Source: Thermococcus chitonophagus (GTDB lineage Archaea > Methanobacteriota_B > Thermococci > Thermococcales > Thermococcaceae). From it: a DNA stretch of 64,000 nucleotides. The number at the start of each line of letters is the position of its first letter. Within the stretch, counting starts at the first letter, position 1. Positions 33,519 to 41,794 of the stretch are shown here, in pieces. The notes beneath the pieces were generated by a model. It ran no database searches. It worked only from the letters and a program-made list of their open reading frames with translations, and had not been told where the DNA came from. The stretch covers positions 662,978 to 726,977 of the forward strand of contig NZ_CP015193.1 in assembly GCF_002214605.1 (NCBI RefSeq), written 5' to 3'. The position numbers and the translations under genes were made by a program.

Positions 33519-35021
33519 ATGCATGCCGTGGAGATGCTTGGTATCGTTAAAGTTTACCCTGATGGCGTTGTTGCTCTAAAGGGCGTTAACTTAACTGTAG
33601 AGCAGGGAGAAATCCATGGCCTTCTTGGAGAGAACGGGGCGGGCAAATCTACGCTTATGAGGATTCTCTATGGGGAAATAAAGCCCACAAGGGGCACTAT
33701 AAAAATATTCGGTGAGGAAGTTAACTTTAGTGGACCTTGGGATGCCATAAGGAAAGGCATAGCGATGGTTTATCAGCACTTCACACTTGTTCCAACTTTT
33801 ACTGTCCTGGAAAACTTGTATTTGGCCATGCTCTCTCTAAATCCGAGGGTTACAATAAATGAAGTGGAAAAAATGGCGAGGGAAAAGATGAAGGAGCTTA
33901 ACTTTGAAGTCCCACTCAATGAAATCGTTGAAGAACTCCCCGTTGGCGTTCAGCAGAGAGTTGAAATACTTAAGGCTCTACTTTCAAATGCGAAGATTCT
34001 TATCCTAGACGAGCCAACTTCAGTCCTGACACCTCTAGAGACTGAAGACCTTTTTAGGACACTAAGGAAGTTAAAGGAGAGTGGTATAACTGTAATTTTC
34101 ATTACTCACAAGCTCCGGGAAGTCAAGGAAATCACGGACAGAGTGACAGTTCTGAGGAGGGGAGAAGTTGTTGGAGTTGTTGAGACATCTAAAGTTTCAG
34201 AGAAAGACTTGGCAAGGATGATGGTTCAGAGAGACGTCATCATGGAAATTAGGAAGTCCCCAGGAACCCCAGGTGAGCCCCTGCTTAAGGTAGATGACCT
34301 TTGGGTTAGGGACGACAGGGGGCTGGAGGCAGTAAAAGGGGTTTCATTTGACGTCAGGGCTGGGGAAATTTTAGGAATTGCAGGAGTTCAAGGGAACGGG
34401 CAGAGAGAGCTAGCTGAGGCCTTGGCTGGAATAAGGAGTGCAGAAAAAGGGAAGATCTTCCTGTTGGGAAAGGATGTTACCTCACTTAACGCTCAAGAGA
34501 GATATAAGTTGGGCCTTGCCTATGTTCCGGATTCAAGGAAAGTAGGTCTAGTCTACGACATGAACATTACGGAGAATGTTATCCTGACTAACCTAGATGC
34601 TGTGACATCCTCTAGGAGGATACTGTGGGGAAAGGCATCATCCTTAGCTAAAAAGGTTGTTGAAGAATTCGAGGCCTTGGTTCCATCGTTATCAACCCCA
34701 GTGAAGCATCTCAGCGGAGGTAATCAGCAGAAGATCATGGTTGGTAGGGAGATCGTTAGGGAGCCAAAGGTGTTCATAGTTTCCGAGCCCACTCAGGGGC
34801 TTGACGTAGGTGCCACGGAGTTCATTAGGAAAACGATACTTAGGCTCAGAAATGAGGGGAAGGCTGTTCTGTTAATCTCGACGGATTTAGATGAAATAAT
34901 TCAGCTGAGCGATAGGATAGCCGTGATTTACGAGGGGAGAATAATGGCAATTGGAAAGAGCGAAGAGTTCTCTCTGGAGAGGCTTGGACTACTTATGGGT
35001 GGTGTCAAGGGTGAAGCGTGA
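33519..35021 (+). CDS. ABC transporter ATPase, tandem domains (RbsA/nucleoside type)
   Basis: Two ABC domains in 500 residues. Domain 1 has Walker A GENGAGKST, Q-loop VYQHF and Walker B ILILDEPTSVLT with a weak signature (VGVQQR). Domain 2 has a degenerate Walker A (GVQGNGQREL) with a good signature LSGGNQQK and VSEPTQGLD. This asymmetry is normal for carbohydrate/nucleoside importer ATPases. ATG 33519 with GGTG upstream; GTG 33510 is part of the SD. Overlaps the first permease by 11 nt. Confidence 0.93.
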   Translation: MHAVEMLGIVKVYPDGVVALKGVNLTVEQGEIHGLLGENGAGKSTLMRILYGEIKPTRGTIKIFGEEVNFSGPWDAIRKGIAMVYQHFTLVPTFTVLENLYLAMLSLNPRVTINEVEKMAREKMKELNFEVPLNEIVEELPVGVQQRVEILKALLSNAKILILDEPTSVLTPLETEDLFRTLRKLKESGITVIFITHKLREVKEITDRVTVLRRGEVVGVVETSKVSEKDLARMMVQRDVIMEIRKSPGTPGEPLLKVDDLWVRDDRGLEAVKGVSFDVRAGEILGIAGVQGNGQRELAEALAGIRSAEKGKIFLLGKDVTSLNAQERYKLGLAYVPDSRKVGLVYDMNITENVILTNLDAVTSSRRILWGKASSLAKKVVEEFEALVPSLSTPVKHLSGGNQQKIMVGREIVREPKVFIVSEPTQGLDVGATEFIRKTILRLRNEGKAVLLISTDLDEIIQLSDRIAVIYEGRIMAIGKSEEFSLERLGLLMGGVKGEA

Positions 35022-35997
35022 AGTTGTCGTTGAGGTTTCTCTGTCCCTTTTGATGGCTTTTGCAACTGGTGCAATAGTGTTAGCAGTCTTGGGCTTTAAT
35101 CCTGGGGAAGTCTATAGGGTGCTTTTTAAGTATGGCTACAGTAACATGAACTATCTCTTGGGTAAGAGTGCCCCATATATAATGACGGGCTTAGCTTTTT
35201 CAATTCCAGCCATTGCCGGAGTTTTTAACATAGGTGGGGAGAGCCAGCTGTACGTTGGAGCTTTCCTGGGATTATTAACGGCCTATTATACTGGGAATCC
35301 ATTGCTTGCATTGATAGTAGGTGCCGTGGCTGGAGCCGCTTTAGGCCTCTTTATAGCCATACTTAGGGTTTATAGAGGAATAAACGAGGTAATAACGGCG
35401 ATAATGGTTAACTGGATATTCTATTATCTCTTGGCTTATCTAATTGCTGGAAAATTCTATAACCCCCAGTACTCTCATGAATCCATTCCAGTGCCTCCAG
35501 GGGCTAGGATCTCCTCTATGGTGACCTTTGTAATAGCAGTTTTCGTAGCTTTGATCTACTACTATCTCTTGTATTTCACAGACCTGGGATACAGACTGAG
35601 AGTATCTGGTCTTTCTCCAGCTTCAGCTAGATACGCTGGTTTTGATCCTTCCCGCTCAGTATTAACATCAATGACCCTTGCGGGTGCTGCAGCTGGTTTA
35701 GGAGGCGCGCTCCTTGTGCTCGGGATAACATATAGTATTGATGATACACTAACGGCTGTGTATGGGATAGGCTTCATGGGAATAGGAATAGGACTGCTCG
35801 GTAGGAATCATCCAATTGGAATAATTTTATCATCGATGTTCATGTCTGGCCTCGTGATAGGTGGACAGTGGGTAGAGCTTAAGACCGGCGCTCCTCCGGA
35901 GCTTGCGGATACTTTGATAGGCGTTATAGTGATAGCCTTAGCGATTCCTTATGCATATTCAATGCTCATCAGAAAGCTCAGGAGGGAAGCCCAATGA
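35011..35997 (+). CDS. ABC transporter permease (nucleoside-type), subunit 1
   Basis: Hydrophobic protein with about nine membrane segments and the BPD_transp_2 core seen in RbsC/NupP-type permeases: GLAFSIPAIAGVFNIGGESQLYVG and YRLRVSGLSPASARYAGFD, the coupling loop. 328 residues from GTG 35011, with GGGTGG eight bases upstream; the longer frame from 34951 is a shadow of the ATPase gene. Pairs with the next gene. Confidence 0.9.
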   Translation: MKREVVVEVSLSLLMAFATGAIVLAVLGFNPGEVYRVLFKYGYSNMNYLLGKSAPYIMTGLAFSIPAIAGVFNIGGESQLYVGAFLGLLTAYYTGNPLLALIVGAVAGAALGLFIAILRVYRGINEVITAIMVNWIFYYLLAYLIAGKFYNPQYSHESIPVPPGARISSMVTFVIAVFVALIYYYLLYFTDLGYRLRVSGLSPASARYAGFDPSRSVLTSMTLAGAAAGLGGALLVLGITYSIDDTLTAVYGIGFMGIGIGLLGRNHPIGIILSSMFMSGLVIGGQWVELKTGAPPELADTLIGVIVIALAIPYAYSMLIRKLRREAQ

Positions 35998-36902
35998 TTG
36001 GGGACATTCTTAACATACTCTCCAACACGCTGTTCTCCATGGTTCCACTAACGCTGGCTGCAGTGGGTGAGATAATAACAGAGAAATCTGGGGTTGTTAA
36101 CATAGGTCTTGAGGGAATATTCATGCTTTCGGCATTCACATCAACTGTGGTAACTTTCTACACCGGCAATCCTTACCTCGGCCTGCTCGTTGGTTTGTTG
36201 GTGGGAGCTCTTTCAGGGGTTCTGCATGGTGTCATAAGCGTCTACCTGAAGGGTGACCAAATAATTGCTGGTGTTGGTTTCAATTCTTTGGCCTATGGAA
36301 TAAGTCTCCTGTCATTAGTGGCCCTATGGCATAGTCATGGCTCCTCACCTAGGGTAAGCAAGATAGTAACGTTCACAGTCGGTGATTTCTCGATATCCCC
36401 CCTAACATTTGTGGCGTTCCTAGTGGGAATTTTGGCATGGTGGTGGCTCGAAAAAACTCCAAGCGGTTTAAAGCTTAGGGCCTGCGGTGAAGATCCTAAG
36501 GCAGCGGAAGCCATGGGTGTTAATGTATACAGAACAAGGTTCTATGCTACGGTAATCGGAGGGGCATTGACTGGACTTGGTGGGGCTTACTTAGTCGTCG
36601 GCTGGATTGGTCAGTTTACGAAGTTTATATCCGCTGGAAGGGGCTTTATAGCCTTGGCAAACGTTGCCTTCAGCAACTGGAATCCGCTTATGGCCATAGT
36701 TGGCGGGCTGGTATTTGGCTTCTTTGACGCGCTCTCAATCTACATACCAATAAAGATCCAAGAAGTTACCGGTAGAGTTATTACGGCGGAATCAAACCTC
36801 TTCAGAACGATCCCCTACATTGCAACCCTAATCATAGTGGCAATAATAATGAAGAAAGTTAAGACGCCGAGGGCCCTTGGAAAGCCATACATCAAGGAGT
36901 GA
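35994..36902 (+). CDS. ABC transporter permease (nucleoside-type), subunit 2
   Basis: Second permease of the same family, 302 residues. GEIITEKSGVVNIGLEGIFML near the N-terminus and the coupling loop LRACGEDPKAAEAMGVNV. About eight to nine membrane segments. ATG 35994 overlaps the previous stop (ATGA). The 3' end runs 11 nt into the convergent dehydrogenase gene. Confidence 0.9.
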   Translation: MIGDILNILSNTLFSMVPLTLAAVGEIITEKSGVVNIGLEGIFMLSAFTSTVVTFYTGNPYLGLLVGLLVGALSGVLHGVISVYLKGDQIIAGVGFNSLAYGISLLSLVALWHSHGSSPRVSKIVTFTVGDFSISPLTFVAFLVGILAWWWLEKTPSGLKLRACGEDPKAAEAMGVNVYRTRFYATVIGGALTGLGGAYLVVGWIGQFTKFISAGRGFIALANVAFSNWNPLMAIVGGLVFGFFDALSIYIPIKIQEVTGRVITAESNLFRTIPYIATLIIVAIIMKKVKTPRALGKPYIKE

Positions 36903-37878
36903 TCTGGACTTTTATTTCTCCCCTTTCAAAACTTTTTTCAAAGGCTTTAACACCATCACTCAGCTTGAAAGTTGAGGTTACTAGGGGCTTAACATCTATC
37001 ATTTTTGATCTCATTAGGTCAATGGCTTTTTCGAAAGGCCCGCATCTGCTACCAATGATTTTTACTTCTTTGACAACCATGAGGGTGTAGTTGAAGCTGA
37101 CTTGACTGCCATGGGTTGATTTCGCGGCAATAATCCCCCTAGGTCTTACCAGATCTAGGGCAATGTCTAGTGCTTTTGTACTTCCTGTAGCCTCTACAAC
37201 GTAATCAAACCCCTGTCCTTCAGGTGTCCTCTTTTTTATGTACTCTTTCGCCTCCTCAAGCGTCATTACATCCACGAACTTCTCCGCTATCCTTCTCTTT
37301 GGCGAATCTTCTCTTGCTATTGCGACAACGTTGGGAGTTATCAGCCTGATAAGTTGGGCGGATAGCAGTCCTATAGTGCCTATCCCGAGAATAGCAACTC
37401 TATCTGAGGGCTTTATTGGGCTCATCTCAAGCATTTCAACTACTGCAGCCAGAGGCTCAACAAAAGCCCCCTCTTCCCAGGATAAATCCTCTACTGAGTG
37501 AAGCAGGTGGGGCTTCGTCAGAACGTACTCGGCCATTCCCCCATCAATGCTGATTCCTATTGTTTCCCTATACGGGCAGTGTGTGGGCATTCCATGCTTG
37601 CAGTACCAGCACTCCCCGCAGTTCACGTTTATCTCGGTCGTGACTTTCATCCCTTCAAGATGCTCCATCCCTGGGGCCTCCTCCACTATCCCTGCGATCT
37701 CGTGTCCTGGGATTAGAGGTAGCTTTGGGGGAACGTATGTCCCCTTGTAAAACGCTTTGTCAGTTCCGCAGATTCCTACTCTCTTTACTTTTATTCGAAT
37801 CCATCCATCTTTTGGCGTTGGATCTTCGACATCTTCGACGCTTATTCTCTTGGGCTCGTGCAGTACTATGGCCCTCAT
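36892..37878 (-). CDS. Zinc-dependent alcohol/sugar dehydrogenase (MDR family)
   Basis: Medium-chain dehydrogenase: catalytic zinc region GICGTDKAF and PGHEIAG, structural-zinc cysteines in NCGECWYCKHGMPTHC, EPLAAVVEM, and Rossmann motif AILGIGTIGLLSA. 328 residues. It resembles threonine or glucose/sorbitol dehydrogenases; the substrate is not determined. ATG 37878. Its start overlaps the DUF257 gene upstream on the same strand by 4 nt, suggesting a three-gene operon. Confidence 0.85.
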   Translation of the reverse strand: MRAIVLHEPKRISVEDVEDPTPKDGWIRIKVKRVGICGTDKAFYKGTYVPPKLPLIPGHEIAGIVEEAPGMEHLEGMKVTTEINVNCGECWYCKHGMPTHCPYRETIGISIDGGMAEYVLTKPHLLHSVEDLSWEEGAFVEPLAAVVEMLEMSPIKPSDRVAILGIGTIGLLSAQLIRLITPNVVAIAREDSPKRRIAEKFVDVMTLEEAKEYIKKRTPEGQGFDYVVEATGSTKALDIALDLVRPRGIIAAKSTHGSQVSFNYTLMVVKEVKIIGSRCGPFEKAIDLMRSKMIDVKPLVTSTFKLSDGVKAFEKSFERGEIKVQITP

Positions 37879-38492
37879 GGTATCACCTTAAGCTCTCTCC
37901 CTTCTTCGCTCAGGTCAATTGATTTTACAACCTTAGCTATTCCAGAATCATCGACCCTGATGATTCTTGTTGCTATCTCTTCAAAGAGTGCTAGGTATCT
38001 TTTTTCGGTCAGCTCATAATTCATAAAAACAAATGCCGTCCTTAGAGGATTTCCTATAAGGGTCGTTGGGACAGCTAAGACTTCGTTAAGGAGGTATGGA
38101 TCATACTCATATCTTGCCAGAAGCTTTTCATGGTTTAGTACTATTGCAATTGCCTTATCAACCTCTTTATACGTTGCAACTAATGTTTTGAAGAAGTTTA
38201 TCATGAGAACAACTGGGTCCTTATAGGGATCCATATCAAGTATCACTCTACCCCACTTTGAGTACCCTCCAACTTTTATTCGCTTTATCTTATCTATTGG
38301 AATATTCTTTCCTGAATACTTTAAATGTCTGAGAACGTGAACTCCAGAATCTAGGAAATCTGTAAGTATAACTTTGTCCCACCTATCTTTGCAAATTTCA
38401 TAGAGCACCTCTGGGTATGGGGATAATGAGGAATGTTCTACTAAAACTATTTCTCCAGGTTTTATTCCCTTTAGATATTCTCCAATATTCAT
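37875..38492 (-). CDS. DUF257 family protein, copy 1
   Basis: Thermococcales-specific DUF257 family, 205 residues. Starts GEYLKGIKPGEIVLVEHSSLSPYPEVL, a layout like the first strand and helix of RecA/KaiC ATPases but with no Walker A GxxxxGK[ST]. Later parts DPVVLMINFFKTLVATY and AFVFMNYELTEKRYL also follow that fold. I infer a degenerate, non-ATP-binding RecA-like protein. Coupled to the dehydrogenase gene (4-nt overlap) and to copy 2 upstream. Confidence 0.75.
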   Translation of the reverse strand: MNIGEYLKGIKPGEIVLVEHSSLSPYPEVLYEICKDRWDKVILTDFLDSGVHVLRHLKYSGKNIPIDKIKRIKVGGYSKWGRVILDMDPYKDPVVLMINFFKTLVATYKEVDKAIAIVLNHEKLLARYEYDPYLLNEVLAVPTTLIGNPLRTAFVFMNYELTEKRYLALFEEIATRIIRVDDSGIAKVVKSIDLSEEGRELKVIP

Positions 38493-39085
38493 TATGCCCC
38501 ACCTGGAGACGCGATTATTTTGACTTCTTGATTTTTATCTATCCTTAACACATAATCTGAAAGTTCTTCAAGGCTTTTGAGGAAATAATGGGAAGATGCC
38601 TCTATATTTACAAAAAGTACTGCAAGTCTCCCTGGTTCTTGCAGATGTCTTCTTCCTATAATTTCAAAATAAGCTTCTATCTTTGAAATTTTGGGGTTTA
38701 TCTGGTCTAGGAATTTGTGAAGACCCAACACTATGACTACCTTACGGTTCTTCTCTGGGATATTCTTGTAAACTTCCCAATACTTGCCCATATGATGGCT
38801 GAAGTCTTCAAACTCATCAATTTTTCCAATTATCTCGCCAATTATTACTCTTCCCCCTTCTTTTATTACCCTAAGCTTTTCAGTATTTACTTGGAGTCCC
38901 TGTAATTTCAGTTGCTGGACAAATACCTGAAGGGTATCCTTTATATCAACAATGACTGGAGTTATATCTTTTTTACTAAATTGTTCTAAGAGGTTATGAA
39001 ATGTTCTTTCAGGATGATCAGTTGGTTCATATTCCAGGAGCACTATCCCCTCATTAATGTTTTCAAGGAATTCCCCAAGTCTCAT
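38492..39085 (-). CDS. DUF257 family protein, copy 2
   Basis: Second DUF257 paralogue, about 197 residues: LGEFLENINEGIVLLEYEPTDHPE, then KVVIVLGLHKFLD and LAVLFVNIEASSHYFL. No Walker motifs. ATG 39085 is placed ten bases after GGAGGG; the longer frame to 39157 crosses the SD and is ignored. Its stop overlaps the start of copy 1. First gene of the minus-strand group and divergent from aroA, with about 115 bp between. Confidence 0.75.
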   Translation of the reverse strand: MRLGEFLENINEGIVLLEYEPTDHPERTFHNLLEQFSKKDITPVIVDIKDTLQVFVQQLKLQGLQVNTEKLRVIKEGGRVIIGEIIGKIDEFEDFSHHMGKYWEVYKNIPEKNRKVVIVLGLHKFLDQINPKISKIEAYFEIIGRRHLQEPGRLAVLFVNIEASSHYFLKSLEELSDYVLRIDKNQEVKIIASPGGA

Positions 39086-39171
39086 GCTCGAACATCCCTC
39101 CTGTAATGGATAGTTTTTCAAGTTTAAATATTTTCCAAGCCCATACAGGCCATGCACACCTGCCCAAAATG

Positions 39172-39199
39172 AATAAAATGTATTAGTTAACGGTTTGAC
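39172..39199 (+). promoter_or_regulatory. Promoter of aroA-aroC, apparently leaderless
   Basis: The TATA candidate AATAAAATG (39172-39180) lies about 24-26 nt before ATG 39200, and no SD is visible between. A leaderless mRNA is predicted. No copy of the Phe/Trp/Tyr module is present here. Confidence 0.5.
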
Positions 39200-40405
39200 A
39201 TGCTGAAAATTGTTCCAATTGCAGAAGTCAATGGTGAAATAAGGGCCCCGCCTTCAAAGAGCTACACCCACAGGGCATACTTTCTCTCTCTATTAGCTGA
39301 AAGAGAGAGTAGGATTATTGATCCTCTAATATCTGATGATACTCTCGCGACGATTGATGCGGTACGGGCCTTTGGGGCGGAGCTTCAAAATGACACTGTT
39401 ATTCCCCCTGACGAGCTTAAGTCGAACTACTTTTTCGTCAGAGAATCTGGAACCACGGCCAGAATAACAATAGCCTTGGCGACCTTAGCGCATGGAAAGA
39501 GCGTTGTAGATGGGAGAGGGAGGTTAAGAAAGAGACCCATGGACGATCTTGTCTTGGCTCTTCAGCACCTTGGATCCAAAATTCATGGGATAAAATTACC
39601 GATTATAATTGAAGGCGGGCAGATTAAAGGTGGTAAAGTCAAGATAAATGCTTCAAAGTCTTCTCAGTTTGTAACTGCCCTTCTATTGTTGGGATCGAAG
39701 ACGGGGCTTGAGGTAGAGGTTACCAACCCCGTCTCTTGGCCTTACGTTGAGATGACACTTAAGACGATGAATTCTTTTGGTGTCAAATATGAGCGTGAAG
39801 GACTGAGGTTTGTCGTATATCCTGGGGTTAAAGGAGCAAGTTATGAGGTTCCTGGGGATTATTCCTCTGCTTCATTTTTTCTTGTAGCGGGGGCTCTGTT
39901 TGGTAGGGTAAAAGTTGAGAATCTTCTCCGAGATGATGTTCAGGCGGATATGGCTATATTAAGGATCCTAAGGGAAACAGGGGCAAAAGTCAAAGTTGGA
40001 AAAAGGTACGTTGAAGTTAGGACCCAGGAACTTAGGCCAATCAATGTTGATTGCTCCCAATTCCCGGACTTATTCCCCATATTAGCAGTTTTAGCGTCCT
40101 ATGCTCCGGGTAAAAGCGTTATAAGGGGGAGACAACTGAGGCTTAAGGAGAGCGATAGGGTTCACGCCATGGCGGTTAACCTTGCGAGGGCTGGGATAAA
40201 GGTGAAGGAGCTGAAGGATGGCCTAGAAATTCACGGTGGAAGGCCTAAGGGAGTTGTAGTTGAAGATTTCAACGATCACAGAATAGCTATGGCAATGACT
40301 ATTCTAGCCCTGGGTGCTGAAGGGATTACGGTGATAAAGAATGAGAGAGTTGTAAACAAATCATATCCGAACTTTTTCGATGATTTAAGGAGGTTGCTTC
40401 AATGA
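39200..40405 (+). CDS. aroA: EPSP synthase (3-phosphoshikimate 1-carboxyvinyltransferase) AroA
   Basis: Joins shikimate 3-phosphate and PEP. Motifs: IRAPPSKSYTHRAYFL (substrate Lys-Ser), VRESGTTARI (the GxxxR-type loop), LKESDRVHAMA and VEDFNDHRIAMAM. 401 residues, normal for archaea. Overlaps aroC by 4 nt. It is separated from aroK by seven kilobases of unrelated genes, so the shikimate route is split into two transcription units. Confidence 0.95.
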   Translation: MLKIVPIAEVNGEIRAPPSKSYTHRAYFLSLLAERESRIIDPLISDDTLATIDAVRAFGAELQNDTVIPPDELKSNYFFVRESGTTARITIALATLAHGKSVVDGRGRLRKRPMDDLVLALQHLGSKIHGIKLPIIIEGGQIKGGKVKINASKSSQFVTALLLLGSKTGLEVEVTNPVSWPYVEMTLKTMNSFGVKYEREGLRFVVYPGVKGASYEVPGDYSSASFFLVAGALFGRVKVENLLRDDVQADMAILRILRETGAKVKVGKRYVEVRTQELRPINVDCSQFPDLFPILAVLASYAPGKSVIRGRQLRLKESDRVHAMAVNLARAGIKVKELKDGLEIHGGRPKGVVVEDFNDHRIAMAMTILALGAEGITVIKNERVVNKSYPNFFDDLRRLLQ

Positions 40406-41472
40406 AGGGAAAGCTGTTGAGCTTTACCCTCTTTGGTGAGAGCCACGGTAGGGCAGTAGGGGTGTTGATAGAGGGGATGCCCCCAGGGATTAAAATCAGC
40501 GTTGATGAAATGAAAAAAGAGCTCGAGAGGAGAAAGGGCATAGCGAGGTTCTCAACAAAGAGAAGAGAGCCTGATGAGCCGATAATTTTGTCGGGAGTGT
40601 TCAGGGACTACACCACCGGAACGCCGATTGCTGTAATCGTCGAGAATAAAGACGTTGATTCTTCATATTATGAGGAGATAAAGAACACGCCAAGGCCAGG
40701 GCATGCCGACTATCCCGCTAGGATAAAGTACTTCGGCTACAACGACTACAGGGGAGGGGGATACTTCTCTGGAAGACTCACCATCGGCATCGTAATCGCT
40801 GGGTATTTCGCCAAGAAAATTCTCGAAAGGTATGGGATAAAGGTGAGGGCCTACCTAAAGAGAATCGGTAAAGTTGAGGCAAGAGAGATAAGCATTGAGG
40901 AAGTTTTCTCTTCAAGGAATCCTTACTGTCCTGATGAGGAGGCATTTGAAAAAATGATTGAGGAAATGGAAGAGGCTAGAAAAAAGGGAGATAGCGTTGG
41001 TGGTGTTGTTGAAGTAGTGGCAATAAACGTTCCTCCCGGCCTGGGTGGGCCCCACGATGAAGATATTGAAGCAGATCTCGCATCGGCATTCTTTAGGATT
41101 CCCGCAGTTAAGGGGGTTGAATTTGGCTTGGGATTCAAATTTGCGGAAAAGAGGGGGAGTGAGGTGAATGATCCCTTCGTCATTAGGGATGGAAAAGTAG
41201 TTACCGAAACAAACAATCATGGTGGAGTTTTGGGGGGAATAACCACGGGCATGCCAATAGTTGCAAGGGTAGCCTTCAAGCCTACCCCTTCCATATACCT
41301 TCCTCAGAGAACCGTAGACCTCGAAAGGATGGAAGAGATCGAGATTAAGCTTAGGGGCAGGTTTGACTCGTGCATAGTTCCAAAGGCCCTTCCAGTGGTA
41401 GAGGGCATGATGGCCTTTGTTATAGCAGATCACCTTCTGAGGAGGAAAGCCTGGGAGGATTTCGTTGGTTAG
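40402..41472 (+). CDS. aroC: Chorismate synthase AroC
   Basis: FMN-dependent elimination of phosphate from EPSP to give chorismate. Motifs: FGESHGRAVGVLIEGMPPG, GHADYPARIKY, RGGGYFSGRLT and GGVLGGITTGMPIVAR. 356 residues. ATG overlaps the aroA stop. Ends at 41472, just before the promoter of the chorismate mutase operon. Confidence 0.96.
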   Translation: MKGKLLSFTLFGESHGRAVGVLIEGMPPGIKISVDEMKKELERRKGIARFSTKRREPDEPIILSGVFRDYTTGTPIAVIVENKDVDSSYYEEIKNTPRPGHADYPARIKYFGYNDYRGGGYFSGRLTIGIVIAGYFAKKILERYGIKVRAYLKRIGKVEAREISIEEVFSSRNPYCPDEEAFEKMIEEMEEARKKGDSVGGVVEVVAINVPPGLGGPHDEDIEADLASAFFRIPAVKGVEFGLGFKFAEKRGSEVNDPFVIRDGKVVTETNNHGGVLGGITTGMPIVARVAFKPTPSIYLPQRTVDLERMEEIEIKLRGRFDSCIVPKALPVVEGMMAFVIADHLLRRKAWEDFVG

Positions 41473-41498
41473 GTTTAGCTGTCTAAACTGTTTTATAC
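41473..41498 (+). promoter_or_regulatory. Dyad and TATA box of the chorismate mutase-tyrA operon
   Basis: GTTTAG (41473-41478) and CTAAAC (41483-41488) form a perfect 6-bp dyad with a 4-bp centre. It ends two bases before the TATA element TTTTATAC (41491-41498). TGTCTAAAC (41480-41488) resembles TGTCCAAAC just upstream of the trp TATA and TGTCTAGAC upstream of the aro operon. Transcription should start near 41520. A repressor or activator site is inferred. Confidence 0.55.
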
Positions 41499-41528
41499 TT
41501 TCATTCAATCCTAGGCCGGGGATAGGTG

Positions 41529-41549
41529 ATGCCACGCCAATATCTTTAG
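41529..41549 (+). CDS. Six-residue leader peptide with a Tyr module
   Basis: ATG 41529, codons for Met-Pro-Arg-Gln-Tyr-Leu, stop TAG 41547-41549. It is the same module as in the aro leader (GGTGATGCCACGCCAA), here with TAT only and followed by the same CTN-TAG-CTG ending as module 3 there. The predicted transcription start is only about 9 nt upstream; GGGGATAGGTG supplies an SD. The downstream operon makes tyrosine (TyrA) and shows no PheA, fitting a Tyr-only sensor. Translation is untested. Confidence 0.65.
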   Translation: MPRQYL

Positions 41550-41569
41550 CTGGAGATGGCGGAATGGCA
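41530..41569 (+). promoter_or_regulatory. Hairpin enclosing the chorismate mutase start codon
   Basis: TGCCACGCCA (41530-41539, inside the leader frame) can pair with TGGCG (41557-41561) and TGGCA (41565-41569). This gives ten base pairs with a 3-nt bulge and a 17-nt loop. The 3' arm contains the SD-like GGCGG and the start codon ATG 41564. A ribosome on the leader Tyr codon would cover the 5' arm and free the start site. Drawn by hand; no energy was calculated. Confidence 0.55.
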
Positions 41570-41794
41570 AGGATAAAATCATTAAGAGAGCAGATAGATG
41601 AAATAGACAGGGAGATAATAGCTCTTCTTGAGAGGAGATTAGAGATAGCAAGGCAGATTGGGGAAATAAAGAAGTCGCTGGGCCTCCCAATAGAGGACAA
41701 GTCTAGGGAAGAGGAAGTTCTTAGGAGGGCCGGCAAGTTTAGACCAATTTTTGAGAAAATTTTGGAGGTGAGTAAGGATGTTCAACGTTTATGA
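41564..41794 (+). CDS. aroQ: Chorismate mutase (AroQ class)
   Basis: All-helical AroQ mutase of 76 residues converting chorismate to prephenate. Family residues: SLREQIDEIDREIIALLERRLEIARQIG (described as the R/D-E-I-D and LLxxR pattern), the Lys in EIKKSLGLPI and REEEVL. ATG 41564 is the natural start; the frame from 41465 is only the leader read in another phase. Overlaps the aminotransferase gene by 17 nt. Regulated probably through the hairpin and leader peptide described here. Confidence 0.93.
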   Translation: MARIKSLREQIDEIDREIIALLERRLEIARQIGEIKKSLGLPIEDKSREEEVLRRAGKFRPIFEKILEVSKDVQRL

